Positions 1 to 8,743 of a stretch of 64,000 nucleotides of DNA are shown piece by piece. The stretch spans positions 2,852,001 to 2,916,000 of the forward strand of contig AP026073.1 in the NCBI GenBank assembly GCA_024349765.1. The letters are read 5' to 3'. The notes beneath the pieces were generated by a model. It searched no databases and had not been told where the DNA came from. It saw only the letters and a list, made by a program, of their open reading frames with translations. The stretch comes from Streptomyces nigrescens. GTDB taxonomy: Bacteria; Actinomycetota; Actinomycetes; Streptomycetales; Streptomycetaceae. Positions within the stretch are counted from its first letter, which is position 1, and each line of letters starts with the position of its first letter. The position numbers and the translations under genes are program-made.

Positions 1-492
1 AAGCAGCTCATCGCGGGCATGCGGGCCAAGGTCGCCGCCGTGCAGCGGGCCGTCGGCACCGTCCCCGAGCGGCAGCGGCCGACGTACTTCTTCTTCGACT
101 ACGACGCCGGCACCAAGCAGCCCCTCGCGGTCTGCCGCAAGCAGGTCGCGAACGCCGTCCTCACCCAGGCCGGCGCCCGCAACGTCTTCGCCGGCTGCGA
201 CGGCGACTTCCGGCCCGTCTCCTGGGAGGACGTGGTCGCCAAGGACCCGGACTGGATCCAGCTCGGGGTGCGCAACCGGGGTGACGCCGCGGCCAACGCC
301 CGCGCCTTCGACGAGGCGGCCGCCTTCCTGAAGAGCTTCCCCGCCACCAAGGGACTGACCGCGGTCAAGAAGGGGCACTTCCTGCGGATCGGTTCGGAGC
401 GCACGACGATCCCCGGGGTCGGCACCGCCGACACGGTCGAGGAGATCGCGCACACGCTCTACCCGGCACGGTTCAAGGAGGCCCGGCGGTGA
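1..492 (+). CDS. ABC transporter substrate-binding protein, 3' part (FepB/BtuF type)
   Basis: This is the C-terminal 163 residues of a helical-backbone (class III) periplasmic binding protein that enters from the left edge; its start and lipobox are outside the window. Stretches reading NVFAGCDGDFRPVSWEDVV and DPDWIQLGVRNRGDA resemble the second lobe of siderophore/cobalamin/heme binding proteins. The stop overlaps the GTG start of the FecCD permease by 4 bp (GTGA), so the three genes form one importer operon. By family it captures a metal chelate outside the membrane and delivers it to the permease. The ligand cannot be read from sequence, but the nearby isonitrile synthase and copper genes make a metallophore complex plausible (inference). 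Confidence 0.85.
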   Translation, partial: KQLIAGMRAKVAAVQRAVGTVPERQRPTYFFFDYDAGTKQPLAVCRKQVANAVLTQAGARNVFAGCDGDFRPVSWEDVVAKDPDWIQLGVRNRGDAAANARAFDEAAAFLKSFPATKGLTAVKKGHFLRIGSERTTIPGVGTADTVEEIAHTLYPARFKEARR

Positions 493-1574
493 CACCCGTC
501 CTCGCCGAGGCCCCCGGCCGGGCGGAAGCGGACGACCGGACCGGGCGGCGGACCCCGCGCGCCGGACTGCTCGCGCTCGTCCTGGGCGCCGCCCTGCTGG
601 CGGCCCTGACCGCCGCGGTCTCCGTCGGCGCCACCGCCATCCCGCCCGCGGAGGTCTGGTCGGTGGTGCTGCGACGGCTGGGCGGCGCGCCGCCCCGGCC
701 GGGCACCGACGACCTCATCGTCTGGCAACTCCGGGTGCCCCGCGCCCTGTTGGCCGCACTGGTGGGCGCCGGCCTCGGGCTCGTCGGAACCGCGACCCAG
801 GCACTGGTCCGCAACCCGCTGGCCGACCCGTACCTGCTGGGCATCTCCAACGGCGCCTCGCTCGGCGCGGTCGCCGCGATCGTGCTGGGCGCGAGCACCG
901 GCGGACTGCTCGGGCTCGGGCTGTCCGCGGCCGCCTTCGCCGGCGCGCTGGCCGCGTTCGCTCTGGTGTGGAGCCTGGCCCGGCGCGGTGGCGGATTCTC
1001 GCCGCTGCGGCTGGTGCTGGCCGGCGTCGGCGTCGGCCAGTTCCTCTCCGGGTTCACCAGCTACCTGGTCCTGCAGGCCGGCGACGAACAGCAGACCCGC
1101 AGCGTGCTGTTCTGGCTGATGGGCAGCCTGAGCGGGGCCACCTGGAGCCTGCTGGGGCTGCCGCTGCTCGCCGTCACGGCCGGGCTGCTGGCCCTCCAGG
1201 CCCGGGCCCGCGCCATGAACGCCCTGCTCATGGGCGACGAGACCGCCGCCGGCGTGGGCGTCCCGGTGACCCGGCTGCGCCGCGAACTGTTCGTGGTCAC
1301 CAGCCTGTTGACCGGCGTCCTGGTCGCGGTCTCCGGCGCCGTCGCCTTCGTCGGCCTGATGGTGCCGCACCTGTGCCGGCTGGTCATCGGCGGCGACCAC
1401 CGCCGGCTGCTGCCGCTGTCCGCGCTGACCGGGGCGCTGCTGCTGGTCGTGGTGGACCTGGTGTGCCGGACGGCCATGGACGCCCAGGAACTGCCGGTCG
1501 GGGTGGTCACCGCGCTGATCGGCGCGCCCGCCCTGCTGTTCGTGCTGGACCGGCGGACGGCGGCCGACCGGTGA
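489..1574 (+). CDS. FecCD-family ABC transporter permease
   Basis: This is a 361-residue integral membrane protein of the FecCD/BtuC family, about the usual length. It has a basic/Pro-rich cytoplasmic N-terminus and a series of hydrophobic helices. The conserved SNGASLGA segment lies near residue 120, and the ATPase-coupling loop (LMGDETAAGVGVPV) near residues 243-256. It translocates siderophore, cobalamin or heme-type chelates as a homodimer in the cytoplasmic membrane. The GTG start is chosen because it overlaps the upstream stop. The 3' end overlaps the ATPase gene start by 4 bp in the same way, so translation is coupled through the operon. Confidence 0.93.
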   Translation: MTPVLAEAPGRAEADDRTGRRTPRAGLLALVLGAALLAALTAAVSVGATAIPPAEVWSVVLRRLGGAPPRPGTDDLIVWQLRVPRALLAALVGAGLGLVGTATQALVRNPLADPYLLGISNGASLGAVAAIVLGASTGGLLGLGLSAAAFAGALAAFALVWSLARRGGGFSPLRLVLAGVGVGQFLSGFTSYLVLQAGDEQQTRSVLFWLMGSLSGATWSLLGLPLLAVTAGLLALQARARAMNALLMGDETAAGVGVPVTRLRRELFVVTSLLTGVLVAVSGAVAFVGLMVPHLCRLVIGGDHRRLLPLSALTGALLLVVVDLVCRTAMDAQELPVGVVTALIGAPALLFVLDRRTAADR

Positions 1575-2359
1575 ACGTCGCGATCGAGGATCTGCACGTC
1601 GGCTACGCGGGCCGGGACGTCGTCGCCGGGGTGCACCTGATGGCCGCCTCCGGCGAGATCGCCGGACTCGTCGGCCCCAACGGCAGCGGCAAGTCCACCG
1701 TCCTGCGGACCGTCTACCGCCATCTGCGGCCCACCGCCGGACGCGTCCTGCTGGCCGGCACCGATCTGCGCACGCTCACGCCCGGGCGGACGGCACGGCA
1801 GGTCGCCGCGCTGCCCCAGGAACGCGGCAGCGACTTCGAACTGACCGTGCGCGAGGTCGTGATGATGGGGCGGACGCCCTACAAACGGGCCTTCGCCGGG
1901 GACGACCGCGAGGACCGCGAACGGGTGGCGCAGGCGCTGGCCGCCGTCGGACTCGCCGGACACCAGGCCCGTCGGTTCTCCGCCCTCTCCGGCGGCGAAC
2001 GCCAACGCGCCCTGCTGGCACGGGCGTTCGCCCAGGACCCCGAGGTGCTGGTGCTGGACGAACCCACCAACCACCTCGACATCCGCCACCAGGTCGAACT
2101 GCTCACCCTGCTGCGCGACCGCCGCCGCACCACGCTGATCTCCCTGCACGACCTCAACGCCGCCGCCTCGCTCTGCGACCGGCTGCACGTGCTGCACGGC
2201 GGACGGGTGGTGGCCTCCGGCACCCCGCGCGAGGTGCTCACCCCGGACCTGCTGGCCGAGGTCTTCGGCGTACGTGCCGCGGTGACCGAACACCCCCTCA
2301 CCGGCGACCTGTTGATCGCCTACGACCACCGGGCGCCGCTGCCCGCACGGTGCGGCTGA
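1571..2359 (+). CDS. ABC transporter ATP-binding protein (FepC/BtuD type)
   Basis: This is a 262-residue ATPase starting at the GTG that overlaps the permease stop. Walker A GPNGSGKS is at residues 35-42, the Q-loop glutamine near 84, the LSGGE signature at 140-144 and Walker B LVLDEPTNHLD at 161-171, followed by the SLHDLNAA H-loop. This is the complete motif set of the FepC/FecE/BtuD branch. It powers the importer encoded just upstream. The open frame extends far upstream inside the permease gene, but that part is out-of-frame shadow. A hairpin at 2379-2411 follows the stop. The gene converges on the isonitrile synthase gene. Confidence 0.93.
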   Translation: MNVAIEDLHVGYAGRDVVAGVHLMAASGEIAGLVGPNGSGKSTVLRTVYRHLRPTAGRVLLAGTDLRTLTPGRTARQVAALPQERGSDFELTVREVVMMGRTPYKRAFAGDDREDRERVAQALAAVGLAGHQARRFSALSGGERQRALLARAFAQDPEVLVLDEPTNHLDIRHQVELLTLLRDRRRTTLISLHDLNAAASLCDRLHVLHGGRVVASGTPREVLTPDLLAEVFGVRAAVTEHPLTGDLLIAYDHRAPLPARCG

Positions 2360-2378
2360 CGGGGCAGGGGCGACCGAC

Positions 2379-2411
2379 GGGGGAGGGAGGCCACACCGAC
2401 CACCCTCCCCC
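2379..2411. terminator. Hairpin between convergent operons
   Basis: GGGGGAGGG (2379-2387) pairs with CCCTCCCCC (2403-2411) across a 15-nt loop. It lies between two convergent stop codons, so it could end transcription from either side. There is no U-tract, as is common in Streptomyces. Confidence 0.55.
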
Positions 2412-2416
2412 TCCCC

Positions 2417-3391
2417 TCACCCCGCCGCCACGAAGTGGCTCGGCCGGCCGTCCCGCAGCACCACCCGGCCGAGCCGCTCGGCCTCCGCGCGGTGCCGCAA
2501 CTCCCGCCTGCCGTCCGGGAGTTCCAGCACGCACGAGTGCCAGGGCGTCAGCCAGACGTCCGGCGCCGCCAGCAGCCGGATCCCGAACTTCGCCGAGCCG
2601 CGCGGCTGCGGATGGATCGAGAGCCGGACCGCGTCCGGGTGATGCCGGGCGACCAGCTCGCCCCAGGCGTGGCTGCGCCGCATCACCCCGTACGCGCGCC
2701 GCCGGCAGTCGCGCTGCAGCGCCGAACGGGTGCCGGCGAACGCGGCGGTGTCCTCGAAGAGGAACCGGGTGATGCCCTGGTACAGCCGGCGGGTCGGCTC
2801 GTGGCCGCGGGTCCGGGCGCGCAGCGCCTCCAGCGTGGGGGCGTACCGTTCGTCGACCAGCGCCCGCCGGGCGTCGTACGACAGCCCGGGCCCGTACACC
2901 GCCCGCAGGTCGAAGACGTCCAGCCGGGTCAGCCCCTCGGTGCGGATCAGGGCGCGCAGCGCGTCACCGTAGGCGTCGACGGCGGCGTCGGGCACGTGGA
3001 TGAGGTCGCTGAAGACGTGCCCGTCCGAGCAGATGACCACCCGGGCGCCGGGCGGATGGACGGCCTCGATCCGGGCGCAGAGCGCGTCCAGGAAGCGCAG
3101 GGCCAGCCGCTCGCCCTCGTCGGGCAGCGGGCCGAGCACCTTGGCCGGGTTCGGTGACTTGCAGGGGAAGCCCGGGAGTGTGAACACGATCGGCTCGCCG
3201 GCCGCCACCGGACCCATGAGCTGCCGGTGCTGCTCGGGGAACGCCTCCGGCCCGTCCCCGCCCGCGGTGTCCAGCGTCCGCCGGTACGGCAGGAGGACGG
3301 CGAGCACCGCCGCGCACACCGCGCCGGGGTCGGCGGGCGGCGGGACGGCGGCGGGACGGGTGGGCAGCACTCGGTCGGGGCGGGTCAGCAC
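2417..3391 (-). CDS. Isocyanide (isonitrile) synthase, PvcA/DIT1 family
   Basis: This 324-residue protein matches the PvcA/DIT1/IsnA family, which converts the alpha-amino group of an amino acid (usually Tyr or Trp) into an isonitrile using ribulose-5-phosphate as carbon donor. The two family signatures are clear: PGFPCKSPNPAKVLGPLPD (residues 73-91) and CSDGHVFSDLI (121-131). The C-terminal RLSIHPQ...KFGIRLL and LTPWHSCVLEL stretches are also present. Length equals that of typical PvcA. The start chosen is the GTG that overlaps the stop of the upstream P450 (GTGCTGA, 7 bp), so the two are co-translated. The frame stays open upstream, but that is the shadow of the P450 gene. A P450 partner recalls yeast DIT1-DIT2 (family knowledge). 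The amino-acid substrate cannot be assigned. Confidence 0.9.
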   Translation of the reverse strand: MLTRPDRVLPTRPAAVPPPADPGAVCAAVLAVLLPYRRTLDTAGGDGPEAFPEQHRQLMGPVAAGEPIVFTLPGFPCKSPNPAKVLGPLPDEGERLALRFLDALCARIEAVHPPGARVVICSDGHVFSDLIHVPDAAVDAYGDALRALIRTEGLTRLDVFDLRAVYGPGLSYDARRALVDERYAPTLEALRARTRGHEPTRRLYQGITRFLFEDTAAFAGTRSALQRDCRRRAYGVMRRSHAWGELVARHHPDAVRLSIHPQPRGSAKFGIRLLAAPDVWLTPWHSCVLELPDGRRELRHRAEAERLGRVVLRDGRPSHFVAAG

Positions 3392-4704
3392 GCGGCGGCC
3401 GCCCCGTCCGCGAACCGCCCCGCGGTGAAGGGGCAGCCGCTCCCGGAGGCCGTACCGACGGCGCTCCCGTCGGCGTCCCCGCCGGCTCCGTACGCCACCG
3501 GCAGCCGGTCGACGCCCCGCGCCAACACGGCCGGAATCCAGGTGAGTTGGTCGTCCGGTGCGGCGAGCCGGAGACCGGGGAGCCGTCGGAGCAGCGTCTC
3601 CAGGGCGATCTGGAGTTCGATCCGGGCGAGCGTGGCACCGGGGCAGAAATGGATGCCGTGGCCGAAGGCCAGATGCGGGTTGGGGGAGCGGTCGAGGTCG
3701 AGGCGGTCGGCGTCGGTGAACCGGCGCGGGTCCCGGTTCGCCGCGCACAGCGACACGATGACGGAGTCGCCGGCCGGGACCCGGGTCCCGTGCAGATCGG
3801 CGTCCTCGGCGAAGAACCGCCAGGTCGTCAGCTCGAAGGCGCTGTCGTATCGCAGCAGTTCCTCCACCGCGCGCGGCAGCAGCTCCGGACGGGCGGCCAG
3901 CTCGGCGAGCTGCCGCGGGTGGCGCAGCAGGGCGACCAGGGCCGTGGTGATCTGGTTCGTGACCGGTTCCTGCCCGGCCACCAGCAGCTGGAAGATCATC
4001 GAATCCAGCTCCGCCGGCTCGATCCGGCCGTCGTCGCACGCGGCCACCAGCCGGGACAGCAGATCCGCGCCCCGCTCCCGGCGCTTGTGCGCGACCAGAC
4101 CGGCGATGTATCCCTGCAGCCCGCGCAGCCGTGCCTCGTACGCCGGCCGGCCCGGGTCGGTGGGCCCCACCGGCTGGACCACCTTGCCCCAGTCCCGGTC
4201 GAAGCGCTCCGCGAACTCCGCCGGCAGACCGATCACTTCGGCGAGGACCTGGAAGGGGAAGCGGGCCGCGAAGGTCTCCACGAGGTCCGTGCGGCCGCTC
4301 GCCGGCAGCCCGTCGAGCAGCGCCTCGGCCCGCTCCTGGAAGCGGGGCCGGAGCGCCTCGACGCGCGACGGGGCGAAGGTGTCGGTGAGGAGCCGGCGCA
4401 GCGCGGTGTGCCGGGGCGGATCCTGGTGCAGCAGATGCACCTGGAGTTGGGAGTGCTGCGGCTCGGGCATGATCGAGGCGCGGGCCCGCCAGGCCGCGTT
4501 GCCCCGGGAGTGGTGCTTGCCCAACCGCGGGTCGGTCAGCGCCTGATGGGCGGCCTCGTACCCGGTGACGAGCCAGGCGCACACCCCGCTGGGGAACCGC
4601 ACCCGGTGCACCGGGCCGCGCGCCCGCAGCTCCGCGTACAGCGGATACGGATCTCGGGTGTAGTCCGCCCCGTAGAGCTCGACGGGCTCGGGCAATCTGG
4701 ACAT
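3385..4704 (-). CDS. Cytochrome P450 paired with the isonitrile synthase
   Basis: This is a 439-residue class I bacterial P450. The heme loop FGHGIHFCPG places the axial thiolate at Cys354, and an ExxR (EELLR) precedes a RFFAED segment. The I-helix reads AGQEPVTNQ, so the usual acid-Thr pair of AGHETT is replaced by Glu-Pro and the proton-relay threonine is missing at that position. A tail of about 35 residues ending in Cys extends beyond the normal end. The start is the ATG at 4704, preceded by a strong GTGGAGGA ribosome site; an upstream ATG at 4854 has none. Overlap with the isonitrile synthase gene indicates a two-gene operon, so the substrate is probably an isonitrile or its vinyl derivative (inference). 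Confidence 0.92.
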   Translation of the reverse strand: MSRLPEPVELYGADYTRDPYPLYAELRARGPVHRVRFPSGVCAWLVTGYEAAHQALTDPRLGKHHSRGNAAWRARASIMPEPQHSQLQVHLLHQDPPRHTALRRLLTDTFAPSRVEALRPRFQERAEALLDGLPASGRTDLVETFAARFPFQVLAEVIGLPAEFAERFDRDWGKVVQPVGPTDPGRPAYEARLRGLQGYIAGLVAHKRRERGADLLSRLVAACDDGRIEPAELDSMIFQLLVAGQEPVTNQITTALVALLRHPRQLAELAARPELLPRAVEELLRYDSAFELTTWRFFAEDADLHGTRVPAGDSVIVSLCAANRDPRRFTDADRLDLDRSPNPHLAFGHGIHFCPGATLARIELQIALETLLRRLPGLRLAAPDDQLTWIPAVLARGVDRLPVAYGAGGDADGSAVGTASGSGCPFTAGRFADGAAAAC

Positions 4705-4972
4705 GGGTGTTCCTCCACGGCACTGACCGGTGACCGCCGTGCGCGAACGGCACGGCGTGGGAGAGGTCGGTCGCGAAGCGCGTCGAGTTCCCGGCGTACG
4801 CCGACGAATCCGGCGGAAGCGGGAGCGGCGGAGGGCGAACGGGGGCGCGCGCAAACCCAGTTAGTCGTCCGGCGACGCCACCGGGTTCCGGTGCCGGGAC
4901 AGGATGAACCTCACGTGCCAAAGGCCCCCCGATCGGCCGCTCCACCCCGCGTCCACCTGCCACGATGACGCG

Positions 4973-5254
4973 ATGTCCCGTTCTCCGGCCGACCGCAGTC
5001 GGCCCCCGTACCGCACGCTCGCCGCCCGCCTGCTGCCCGCCCGGCCGGTGCTCGGATTCATCGCCCTGCTGGCCGTCCTCTTCGCGCTGTCCTACGCGGC
5101 CGGTACGCTCGCCGGCCCGGTCGCCCCGGGCCTGCACCCGGCGGGCGGCACCCGCGGCGGCGACCACGCGCCCGCCGACGACGGGGACATGGGCGGGATG
5201 CACGGCATGGGCGCCCCCGCGCCCCGCCCGCTCGTCGCGGGAGCACCGCGATGA
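4973..5254 (+). CDS. Small membrane-anchored Met/His-rich protein upstream of CopA
   Basis: This 93-residue protein has one hydrophobic segment (about residues 27-48) and a short external tail with clustered His, Met and Asp (DMGGMHGMG), a typical copper-binding composition. It overlaps the CopA start by ATGA, so the two are translationally coupled. It may pass or buffer copper at the membrane. I know no characterised homologue. An in-frame ATG at 4904 could add 23 residues, but those look unlike protein and neither start has a strong ribosome site. Divergently transcribed from the P450-isonitrile operon across about 270 bp. Confidence 0.75.
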   Translation: MSRSPADRSRPPYRTLAARLLPARPVLGFIALLAVLFALSYAAGTLAGPVAPGLHPAGGTRGGDHAPADDGDMGGMHGMGAPAPRPLVAGAPR

Positions 5255-7554
5255 CCGCCCGTACGACCACCCTCACCATCGGCGGGATGACCTGCGCCGC
5301 CTGCGTGGGCCGGGTCGAGCGGAAACTCGGCCGGCTGGACGGTGTCGCGGCCTCGGTCAACCTGGCGACCGGCCGGGCCACCGTGCGGCACCCGGACGCG
5401 GTGTCCGTCGACGACCTCGTCACCACCGTCGAGGCGGCCGGCTTCACCGCGCAGCTCCCGGAACCGGAGGGGCCGCAACACCCGGACGACGAGCGGCAGT
5501 TGACGACGCCGGACGACGACACCCGCGGCGCCCGCCACCGGCTGCTGGTCACCGCCCTGCTCTCGCTGCCCGTCCTGGTCCTGTCGATGGTGCCCGGCTG
5601 GCAGTTCCGCCACTGGCAGTGGCTGTGCTTCGTGCTCGCCGCCCCGGTCGCCGTGTGGGGCGCGGCCCCCTTCCACGCCCGTGCGCTGCGCGGACTGCGG
5701 CACGGCGCCGCGACCATGGACACCCTGGTCTCACTCGGCGTGACCGCGTCCTTCGGCTGGTCGGCGTGGGCGCTGTTCCTCGGCGGGGCGGGCGCGCCCG
5801 CCATGACGATGCCCTTCAGCCTGCTGCCCACCGCGGGTGACGGCAGTGCGCACCTCTACCTCGAAGCCGCCGTCGGCGTACCGCTGTTCGTGCTGGCCGG
5901 GCGGCACATGGAGGCCAGGGCCCGGCGCGGCACCGGCGCCGCCCTGCGGGCGCTGGCCGAACTCGCCGCCAAGGACGTCGCCGTACGGGTGGCGGGGGAG
6001 GAGCGGCGCATCCCGGTGGAGCGGCTGCGGGCCGGCGACCACTTCCTGGTCCGGCCCGGGGAACGGGTCGCCACCGACGGCACCGTCGTCACCGGCGGCT
6101 CCGCCCTGGACCTGTCCCTGATCACCGGCGAGAGCCGCCCGGTCGAGGTCGGCCCGGGCTCGGCGGCGGTCGGCGGCGCGCTCAACTCCGGCGGGCTGCT
6201 GGAGGTACGGGCCGACGCGGTCGGCGCCGACACCCAACTGGCCCGGATCACCCGGCTCGTCGAGGACGCCCAGACCGGCAAGACCCGGATCCAGCGGCTG
6301 GCCGACGCGGTGGCCGCGGTCTTCGTCCCCGCGGTGCTGACCGTCTCGGTCACCGTCCTCGGCTTCTGGCTCGGCGCCGGCGCCGACCCGCAGGCCGCGG
6401 TCACCGCCGCGGTCGCCGTCCTCGTCGTGGCCTGCCCGTGCGCCCTCGGCCTGGCCACCCCGACCGCCCTGCTCGCCGCCACCGGCCGCGGCGCCCAGCT
6501 CGGCATCCTGGTCCGCGGCCCGCAGGCGCTGGAACGGCTGCGCCGGATCGACACCGTCGTCCTCGACAAGACCGGCACCCTCACCACCGGCCGGATGACC
6601 GTCATTGCCGTCACCGCCCGCACCGACGGCCTCGGCCCGGACCCCGCGCTGCGCCTGGCGGCCGGCGTCGAACAGGGCTCGGAACACCCGCTGGCCCGCG
6701 CCGTCACCACCTGCGCCCGCGACCGCGACCCCGGCCAACCCCTGCCGCCCGTCAGCGACTTCACCGCCCTGCCCGGCCACGGCGTCCGGGGCACCACGGA
6801 CGGGCACCGCGTCGAGGTCGCCCGGCCCGGAGACCCCGCCGGACTGCCGGCCCCCCTCGGGGACGCGGTGCGCGACGCCGGAACCGCCGGTCACACCGCC
6901 GTCCTGGTCACCGTCGACGGCACCCCCGAGGCCGTCCTCGCGGTCGGCGACGCGCTGCGCCCCGACAGCTACCGCGCCGTCGACCACCTGCGCCGGCTGG
7001 GCCTGCGCCCGGTCCTGGCCACCGGCGACCGCGCCGCCACCGCCCGCGCGGTCGCCGGCCACCTCGCCATCACCGAACTGCACGCCGACGTGACGCCCGA
7101 GGACAAGGCCGCCCTGGTCACCACCCTCCAGCAGCAGGGCGCCCGGGTCGCGGTGGTCGGCGACGGCGTCAACGACGCGGCCGCCCTGGCACTGGCCGAC
7201 CTCGGCATCGCCATGGGCAGCGGCACCGACGCCGCGATCGGCGCCGCGGACGTCACCCTCGTCCGCGAGGACCTCCAGGCCGTCGCCGACGCGGTACGCC
7301 TGGCCCGGCGCACCCTGGGCACCATCCGGGCCAACCTCGTCTGGGCCTTCGGCTACAACCTGGTCACCGTGCCGCTCGCCGCCGTCGGCCTGCTCAACCC
7401 GATGCTCGCCGCCGCCGCGATGTCCGCCAGCTCCCTGCTCGTTGTCGGCAACAGCCTCCGGCTGCGCGCCTGGCAGCCCGGCGGCGGACCGGCCCGGCCG
7501 GGCCGCGGCGGCACCGGCCGCCGCACCACCACCGCACACCGGGAGACCGCATGA
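5251..7554 (+). CDS. copA: Copper-exporting P1B-type ATPase
   Basis: This 767-residue ATPase has one N-terminal heavy-metal domain with GMTCAAC (Cys15 and Cys18). The transmembrane CPC metal site (VACPCALG) is near residue 394. The TGES actuator motif, the phosphorylated Asp in DKTGTLTTG (near 438), the SEHPLA motif of the nucleotide domain and GDGVNDAAAL (near 637) are all present. CPC plus the HMA domain indicates Cu(I)/Ag(I) export across the cytoplasmic membrane. The start overlaps the preceding gene (ATGA), and its own stop overlaps the PCuAC-like gene start (ATGA). Together they form a three-gene copper operon. Confidence 0.95.
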   Translation: MTARTTTLTIGGMTCAACVGRVERKLGRLDGVAASVNLATGRATVRHPDAVSVDDLVTTVEAAGFTAQLPEPEGPQHPDDERQLTTPDDDTRGARHRLLVTALLSLPVLVLSMVPGWQFRHWQWLCFVLAAPVAVWGAAPFHARALRGLRHGAATMDTLVSLGVTASFGWSAWALFLGGAGAPAMTMPFSLLPTAGDGSAHLYLEAAVGVPLFVLAGRHMEARARRGTGAALRALAELAAKDVAVRVAGEERRIPVERLRAGDHFLVRPGERVATDGTVVTGGSALDLSLITGESRPVEVGPGSAAVGGALNSGGLLEVRADAVGADTQLARITRLVEDAQTGKTRIQRLADAVAAVFVPAVLTVSVTVLGFWLGAGADPQAAVTAAVAVLVVACPCALGLATPTALLAATGRGAQLGILVRGPQALERLRRIDTVVLDKTGTLTTGRMTVIAVTARTDGLGPDPALRLAAGVEQGSEHPLARAVTTCARDRDPGQPLPPVSDFTALPGHGVRGTTDGHRVEVARPGDPAGLPAPLGDAVRDAGTAGHTAVLVTVDGTPEAVLAVGDALRPDSYRAVDHLRRLGLRPVLATGDRAATARAVAGHLAITELHADVTPEDKAALVTTLQQQGARVAVVGDGVNDAAALALADLGIAMGSGTDAAIGAADVTLVREDLQAVADAVRLARRTLGTIRANLVWAFGYNLVTVPLAAVGLLNPMLAAAAMSASSLLVVGNSLRLRAWQPGGGPARPGRGGTGRRTTTAHRETA

Positions 7555-8069
7555 CACGGCTGCCCGCGGCCACCGTCGCCGTACCCCTGCTCACCTGCCT
7601 GGCGACCCTCGGCGCCCTCACCGCCTGGACGGCGGCCGGCCGGGCCGGCACCCCGGCCCGGATGGAGGTCACCGACGGCCGGGTGCTGGTCCCGTCCGGC
7701 CCCGAGGCCACCGCCGCGTTCTTCACCGTCCGCAACACCGGTGGCGCGGACGATGTCCTCACCGGCGTCACCGGCCCCGGCGGACACCGGGCGATGCTCG
7801 GCCGTTCCGTCGACATCGGCCACAACGCCCGCAGCATGGCCATGGTCCCCACCGCCGCAGTCCCGGCCGGCGAAACCCTGCGGATGACGCCGACCACCCT
7901 GGACATCATGATCAGCCCGCCGCCGCGGCTCGCGCCCGGCGACCGGCTCACCCTCACCCTGCACTTCCGCGACAGCCCCTCACGGACCGTACGGGCCACC
8001 GCCGTACGCCCCGGGGAACTCGGCACGAACGGCGGCGGGGGCTCAGGGACCGGCTCCGCCCGTCCCTGA
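7551..8069 (+). CDS. PCuAC-like periplasmic copper chaperone (DUF461)
   Basis: This 172-residue exported protein has an N-terminal hydrophobic segment (about residues 3-27). A beta-sandwich follows that resembles PCu(A)C, with the FFTVRNTGGADD start and the PAGETLRMTP and PPRLAPGDRLTLTLHF signatures. The copper-ligand region has His-x2-Met (GGHRAM) and Met-x-Met (MAMV), but the canonical late His-x-Met is replaced by DIM, so the site is divergent. PCuAC proteins carry Cu(I) outside the membrane, for example to cytochrome oxidase. Coupled to CopA by ATGA. The last residues are Gly-rich, and the stop lies inside a hairpin. Confidence 0.85.
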   Translation: MTRLPAATVAVPLLTCLATLGALTAWTAAGRAGTPARMEVTDGRVLVPSGPEATAAFFTVRNTGGADDVLTGVTGPGGHRAMLGRSVDIGHNARSMAMVPTAAVPAGETLRMTPTTLDIMISPPPRLAPGDRLTLTLHFRDSPSRTVRATAVRPGELGTNGGGGSGTGSARP

Positions 8070-8071
8070 GC
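8041..8071 (+). terminator. Hairpin at the end of the copper operon
   Basis: GCTCAGGGAC (8041-8050) and GTCCCTGAGC (8062-8071) are perfect 10-bp arms with an 11-nt loop. They span the stop codon of the PCuAC-like gene, just before the convergent sigma-factor gene. Confidence 0.7.
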
Positions 8072-8100
8072 TCCTCGCCCCGGCGGGCGCGGTCCGGCCG

Positions 8101-8694
8101 TCAGGCCACCGCGCCCGCGAGCACACACGGCCGGTCGGCCGGCTCCGGCCGCTCCGCCTCCGCCAGCAGCGCCACCAGCGTCTCCCGGGCCCGCGCCACC
8201 CGGGACCGTACGGTCCCGACCGGGCAGCCCATCACCCCGGCGGCCGCCGCGTACGGCAGCCCCAGTACCTGGGTGAGCAGGAACGCCTCCCGCCGCTCCG
8301 GCGCCAGCGCCGCCAGCAGCCCGGTCAGCGCGATGCCCTCGTCGAAGCCGGGCAGCCCGCGCGGCTGCACCCGCTCCGCCGCCGCCTGCCAGTCGTCGGT
8401 CGCGGCCAGCCGCGGCCGCACCGCATGCGACCGGAACCGGTCCGCCACCACCCGCCGGGCGATGGTCAGCAGCCAGGTCCGGGCCGACGACCGGCCCTCG
8501 AACCGCGGCAGACTGCGCAGCGCCCGCACATAGGTGTCCTGCACCAGGTCGTCGGTGGCCTGCGGATCGCCGCTGAGATGCGTCACATAGCGCCGCACGT
8601 CGAGCTGGGTGGCCCGGACGAACTGCTCGACGGCCCGCTCGTCACCGGTCCGGGCGGCCAGCGCCCAGCCGGTCACCGCCTCGTCATCCCGCAT
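8101..8694 (-). CDS. ECF-family RNA polymerase sigma factor
   Basis: This is a sigma-70 factor of about 197 residues with only regions 2 and 4. Region 2 contains DDLVQDTYVRALRSLPRFEGRSSARTWL, and region 4 contains ALAPERREAFLLTQVLGLPYAAAAGVMGCPVGTVRSRVARAR. The start is the ATG at 8694; a GTG at 8715 is also in frame, with AGGGGCGG between them as a possible ribosome site. A zinc-finger anti-sigma candidate diverges about 50 bp away, and copper genes converge from the other side. Control of copper or envelope stress genes is therefore a reasonable inference. Confidence 0.92.
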   Translation of the reverse strand: MRDDEAVTGWALAARTGDERAVEQFVRATQLDVRRYVTHLSGDPQATDDLVQDTYVRALRSLPRFEGRSSARTWLLTIARRVVADRFRSHAVRPRLAATDDWQAAAERVQPRGLPGFDEGIALTGLLAALAPERREAFLLTQVLGLPYAAAAGVMGCPVGTVRSRVARARETLVALLAEAERPEPADRPCVLAGAVA

Positions 8695-8743
8695 TCCGCG
8701 ACCGCCCCTCGCCACCGGTCCGCGCTTCGGAGAGGATGGCGGT

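Noticed and set aside
2417-5203. Very long minus-strand open frame continuing beyond the isonitrile synthase
   Set aside because: Beyond 3391 it is the out-of-phase shadow of the P450 and copper-protein regions. The P450 has motifs and a ribosome site, and the GTG overlap gives a better start.
5731-7557. 608-codon antisense frame opposite copA
   Set aside because: High-GC DNA opens antisense frames. The Gly/Val/Asp-rich translation has no motifs, while the plus strand is a complete CopA.
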